Position numbers and translations under genes: made by a program. The notes under the pieces were generated by a model, which saw only the letters and a list, made by a program, of their open reading frames with translations, made no database searches and was not told the origin of the DNA. From Pontibacter sp. G13 (GTDB lineage: Bacteria; Bacteroidota; Bacteroidia; J057), in the NCBI RefSeq assembly GCF_031851795.1, contig NZ_CP134696.1:6696001-6760000 (forward strand): a stretch of DNA of 64,000 nucleotides, written 5' to 3'. Shown one piece after another: positions 61,199 to 64,000 of this stretch (positions are counted from its first letter, which is position 1; each line of letters begins with the position of its first letter).

Positions 61199-62371
61199 AT
61201 GAAGAAATTGTATATCGCCCTATTGGCGGCTGTATTAGCCGGATGTGCTTCTCCCTTGACCGACGAGCTTTTGTTGGATCAATTGGGAGGCCTGACCACC
61301 ATCAGTGCAGAATCCAACAAGATCACCGGACTTGGAGATATCGATGCATGGTTCAGTCCGGATGGACGAATCGTCGGATACGTCGACAACATTGCCTTTG
61401 ATTCCGATGACGGATTGGTCTCCATCAATGTGTATGGAGCGGATCGTTTCCCGATCAGCCCTTTTACCTTTCAATCCCTGACCCTTGCGTATCGTGGCTA
61501 TCCTGCGCAATGGTGGTATGAAGACGACATCAACAATGGCTTCCGCATGTACCGGAGCGAGGAATACGGGCGCAATCCCCAGCTTTGGTTTGAGGCTTCC
61601 AATCAGCTCTCCCGTACGGTTTTCGATGGAGGGAATACCTACTTCGTACAGGGAACTTATGCCAATTTCGGCTTCCATTTCATCACGGATGGGTTTGGAT
61701 GGTTTGTCCGTTCGTTCACCGAAACCTCCAACACGCCTGTAGCCAAAGACTCAGTGAACCTCTATTTCATTCAAGAAGGGGTTCCTACGAGTTTGGGAGA
61801 ATTGCCGGATTATATCACAGCTTCGCGTATCAGAAGGCTCTTTTTCGCGGATCTGCTTCACGGCACGATCCTGTTTGGGGACGCTACAACTTCCGAGCTG
61901 TCGATGGCTACCACCTCAGATGGCGGAATTTCTTGGCAGCGTTCGCAGGCTGAATTGCCAGAGGGATTTGATCAGTTCATGGAGGCGAGAGGACGCCAGT
62001 TTCGGACCTACTGGTTTATGCCCGGAACCAATTCCCTTTATTTGCACAATTCCTCCGACGACTCTTGGAATAGCTACGAATTCTCCAATACCCGCGACAA
62101 TCTCGATATCCGCGATGTCTCCTGGAGCGGGCCTTTGACTGCGTATGCGGCGGTTGCTGGGGAGGACCAAACGGTAGATCCCTCAGGAACCCGGGCTTTC
62201 ATGTATCGGACGCAGGATGGAGGCCAAACTTGGGGCAAAGTGGGAGAACGACCTGTGTATGCCGATCATATCGATTTTCCGACAGATTCTGTTGGGATGG
62301 CGATTTCCCAAGATGTGATTCAGTTCACCGTAGACGCTTCGAATAGCTGGTTTCTGCGAGTGGCTCCCTAA
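61199..62371 (+). CDS. Lipoprotein with beta-propeller-like repeats
   Basis: 390 residues from the ATG at 61199; an in-frame TTG at 61187 is less likely. The lipobox is L-A-G-C (~16). The chain has repeated short strands with Asp-box-like pieces such as T-S-D-G-G-I-S-W and T-Q-D-G-G-Q-T-W. These match the sialidase/BNR Asp-box pattern (S-x-D-x-G-x-T-W) seen in sialidases and photosystem-stability-type propellers. No sialidase active-site set is visible. It is probably a surface propeller of unknown ligand, co-transcribed with the upstream barrel gene. Its stop codon overlaps the convergent gene's stop by 4 bases. Confidence 0.83.
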   Translation: MKKLYIALLAAVLAGCASPLTDELLLDQLGGLTTISAESNKITGLGDIDAWFSPDGRIVGYVDNIAFDSDDGLVSINVYGADRFPISPFTFQSLTLAYRGYPAQWWYEDDINNGFRMYRSEEYGRNPQLWFEASNQLSRTVFDGGNTYFVQGTYANFGFHFITDGFGWFVRSFTETSNTPVAKDSVNLYFIQEGVPTSLGELPDYITASRIRRLFFADLLHGTILFGDATTSELSMATTSDGGISWQRSQAELPEGFDQFMEARGRQFRTYWFMPGTNSLYLHNSSDDSWNSYEFSNTRDNLDIRDVSWSGPLTAYAAVAGEDQTVDPSGTRAFMYRTQDGGQTWGKVGERPVYADHIDFPTDSVGMAISQDVIQFTVDASNSWFLRVAP

Positions 62372-63300
62372 TGCGTCGGGCTATACTCGTGTGCCAAGAT
62401 CCAGTCAGCATATCCGTGTTTTCTGGGGAATGATTCCGGGTGAAAAATCTCTGTCAAAATCTCTAGGGAATCGACCACACGCGGCCCAGGTCGATTGAAG
62501 TATTGATTTCCATCTACGATAAATACCCGCTGTTTTCGGACAGCGGGTATTTTGTTCCAATCAGGGTGTTGGGTGAGGAGATGCATTTCCGCACCAGATT
62601 GCGAGATGGAATATCCACACGCCATGATGACGATGAGGTCTGGTTGAGCATCGGCGATTTCGGATAATTCCATATAGTGAGAATGACTATCCCGCTCTCC
62701 AAACAGATTGATTCCGCCAGCCATTTCGACCAATTCAGGAACCCAGTTTCCTGCATTCATGATGGGATCGATCCATTCGATGCAGGCGACTTTGGGAGGA
62801 TTGGGAAGGATGGAGGCTTTCGCATTTACTGCTTCCATCCGAACCTTCCATTGCTCCACCACTTGATGGGCACGGTCGGGTACGCCGAGTATTTCTCCCA
62901 ATCGCTCCAGATCCGAAAAAATATCTGACAGTCCCATGGGGGCCAGATCCACGATCTTGGGATTGGAGGAAACCAATTGGCAGGTGGCGCGCTCCACTTC
63001 CTCCAAGCTCACGGCACAAACCTCACACTGGGTCTGCGTGATGATGAAATCTGGCTGCAACTGTTCTAGGACCTCAGTATCCACCTCATAGATCGACAAG
63101 CCTTTGGACAATCGATCCTTGACGGCATCATCAATTTCGCGGCTGGAAACATCAGCCGGGATATGGGCATGGCAACAGATGGGAAGGGTTTGGACAGTGA
63201 GGGGAAAATCACATTCGTGTGAGCGGCCGACCAGACATTCCCCCAAACCGAGGGCGTAGACCATTTCTGTGGCGCTGGGGATCAGGGAGACGATTCGCAC
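62368..63300 (-). CDS. Cobalamin-binding-protein-like (TroA/BtuF-fold) protein
   Basis: 310 residues using the GTG at 63300, which gives the family start R-I-V-S-L-I-P-S-A-T-E-M-V-Y-A-L-G-L. A GTG at 63357 would add 19 non-family residues. The BtuF-like fold is evident: V-G-R-S-H-E-C-D-F-P, the paired Cys in Q-T-Q-C-E-V-C-A-V-S, I-E-W-I-D-P-I-M-N-A-G-N-W-V-P-E-L-V-E-M-A-G-G, D-L-I-V-I-M-A-C-G-Y and Y-F-N-R-P-G-P-R-V-V-D. Members without a signal peptide are common in Bacteroidota and annotated as cobalamin-binding proteins; ligand binding here is inferred. The gene is convergent with the propeller lipoprotein, with overlapping stops. Confidence 0.87.
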   Translation of the reverse strand: MRIVSLIPSATEMVYALGLGECLVGRSHECDFPLTVQTLPICCHAHIPADVSSREIDDAVKDRLSKGLSIYEVDTEVLEQLQPDFIITQTQCEVCAVSLEEVERATCQLVSSNPKIVDLAPMGLSDIFSDLERLGEILGVPDRAHQVVEQWKVRMEAVNAKASILPNPPKVACIEWIDPIMNAGNWVPELVEMAGGINLFGERDSHSHYMELSEIADAQPDLIVIMACGYSISQSGAEMHLLTQHPDWNKIPAVRKQRVFIVDGNQYFNRPGPRVVDSLEILTEIFHPESFPRKHGYADWILAHEYSPTH

Positions 63301-63458
63301 CTCCAAAGATATCGAGTGGGACTCACATTCCTGCGTGGGATTTGCCGAAACAGGCACAAGATGAATCTCAAGGGGCGAATTCCCGTAGGCACACGAATAT
63401 TTTCATGTTCATATCCTTTTGCGATATTGTAGGGAACGATTCATAATTATTCCCGCCA

Positions 63459-63788
63459 ATGACCCAAACAGAGCTGGTTTCCCTGATAGATCTCGCCAAT
63501 CAACTTCATGACCTTGGCCGTAAGATTTCCCGTGTGGAAGAGTCTCACTCGATGCACCGGAATCTACGGAGAATGCTGGCATCACTGCAAGATCTTGGAC
63601 TGGAAATTCACGATCCGCTCGGGGAGTCTTTCGACGAGACCCGAACCGATGTGGAGGCATCCATTTCAGGTGTGTCTGACAAGGATCTCAAGGTGATTGA
63701 AGTGATCAAGCCCATCCTGCGATTTCGGATGGATGGCGTTCCTCAGATCGTCCAGCGAGGAGTTGTGATCGCAGGAAAACCCACCTAG
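63459..63788 (+). CDS. Small GrpE-like protein preceding an Hsp70 gene
   Basis: 109 residues. A ~35-residue N-terminal helix (L-V-S-L-I-D-L-A-N-Q-L-H-D-L-G, then R-V-E-E-S) is followed by a second helix with M-L-A-S-L-Q-D-L-G-L-E-I. A small beta domain comes last: D-P-L-G-E-S-F-D-E-T-R-T-D-V, then I-E-V-I-K-P-I-L-R-F-R-M-D-G and V-Q-R-G-V-V-I-A-G-K. The last part matches by eye the beta-wing of GrpE-type nucleotide exchange factors (G-x-x-F-D-x-x-x-H-x-x-V ... V-x-x-x-G-Y ... V-x-V). The long GrpE coiled-coil is missing. An Hsp70-family gene starts 165 bases downstream on the same strand, which supports a co-chaperone role. Confidence 0.75.
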   Translation: MTQTELVSLIDLANQLHDLGRKISRVEESHSMHRNLRRMLASLQDLGLEIHDPLGESFDETRTDVEASISGVSDKDLKVIEVIKPILRFRMDGVPQIVQRGVVIAGKPT

Positions 63789-63953
63789 AAACGGAAGTTT
63801 GTCAACTCTTCCCGTAAATCTGGCTTCTTTTGACCCAATTTATTGCGATCTTCCTGCTGGGCCCTGCCTGATGGAAACTGAGGATTACCCCCCTTCTTTG
63901 GGCAGCCTCCAACGGAAAGCATCGTCTTCCTGACAAGCAAAGACAACCCCTCT

Positions 63954-64000
63954 ATGATCAATTTCGGCATCGACCTGGGTACCACCAATTCTGCCATCGC
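63954..64000 (+). CDS. Hsp70-family chaperone, N-terminus only (cut by window end)
   Basis: The ATG at 63954 opens a frame that starts M-I-N-F-G-I-D-L-G-T-T-N-S-A-I. This is the phosphate-1 motif of the Hsp70/actin ATPase fold, and only about 15 codons are in the window. The upstream GrpE-like gene on the same strand fits an Hsp70 operon that may differ from the main dnaK system. Confidence 0.88.
   Translation, partial: MINFGIDLGTTNSAI

Overview
The window comes from a member of the phylum Bacteroidota, most likely a marine gliding or filamentous lineage of the Saprospirales/Cytophagales kind. The order is an inference; the phylum is well supported. At least seven proteins end in type IX secretion (T9SS) sorting domains of type A or type B, and many carry PKD, SprB-like or LamG modules. 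There are PorT-family, OprP-like and DcaP-like outer-membrane barrels, a CruF-type carotenoid gene, and a tRNA promoter of the Bacteroidota kind (TTG-N20-CATATTTG). No plasmid, phage, integrase, transposase or CRISPR array is visible.

Layout. 1-11.5 kb (minus strand): the N-terminal 867 codons of a very large PKD-repeat surface protein, then two tandem 4.2-kb copies of a 1263-residue M43 metalloprotease/beta-propeller/T9SS protein. 11.8-19.4 kb: an RDD membrane protein, a PhoD-like phosphatase lipoprotein, an SprB-repeat T9SS protein, tRNA-Leu(CAA), a YdeI-like protein, a small lipoprotein, and a LamG-PKD T9SS type B protein. 19.6-23 kb: a larger paralogue of the LamG protein with eight SprB-like repeats. 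23-28.3 kb (minus): SDR, AraC regulator, DinB, DUF2255-like, two secreted proteins and an SRPBCC protein. 28.3-32.6 kb: two arrays of dispersed structured repeats in the same orientation flank a translationally coupled trio of ECF sigma factor, membrane protein and class-A-beta-lactamase-like serine hydrolase.

32.6-38 kb holds small secreted and membrane proteins, an acetyltransferase and a beta-helix T9SS protein. 38.5-43.5 kb has an amidohydrolase tightly linked to two different outer-membrane porins, followed by an exported glutaminase. 43.5-49.2 kb carries a bestrophin-like channel, a DUF2306 protein, an ankyrin protein, a histidine phosphatase, a SPOR lipoprotein and a beta-helix lipoprotein. 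49.5-51.8 kb is a carotenoid pair (GT2 glycosyltransferase overlapping CruF) followed by a PorT-family barrel. 51.8-60.1 kb contains a T9SS cargo protein, a single-domain asparaginase-like protein, a LolC/E-type permease, a DUF1343/NamZ-like enzyme and a GT2-epimerase pair. 60.5-64 kb contains a barrel/lipoprotein pair, a cobalamin-binding-like protein and a small GrpE-like protein just upstream of an Hsp70-family gene cut by the window end.

The most notable features are the tandem protease duplication, whose divergence is confined to the central propeller module, and the repeat arrays that flank the sigma/serine-hydrolase module. Others are the amidohydrolase plus two-porin locus and the minimal GrpE-like/Hsp70 pair. 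Most of the coding capacity goes to exported, envelope and surface proteins, which fits a predatory or polymer-degrading, surface-associated way of life.
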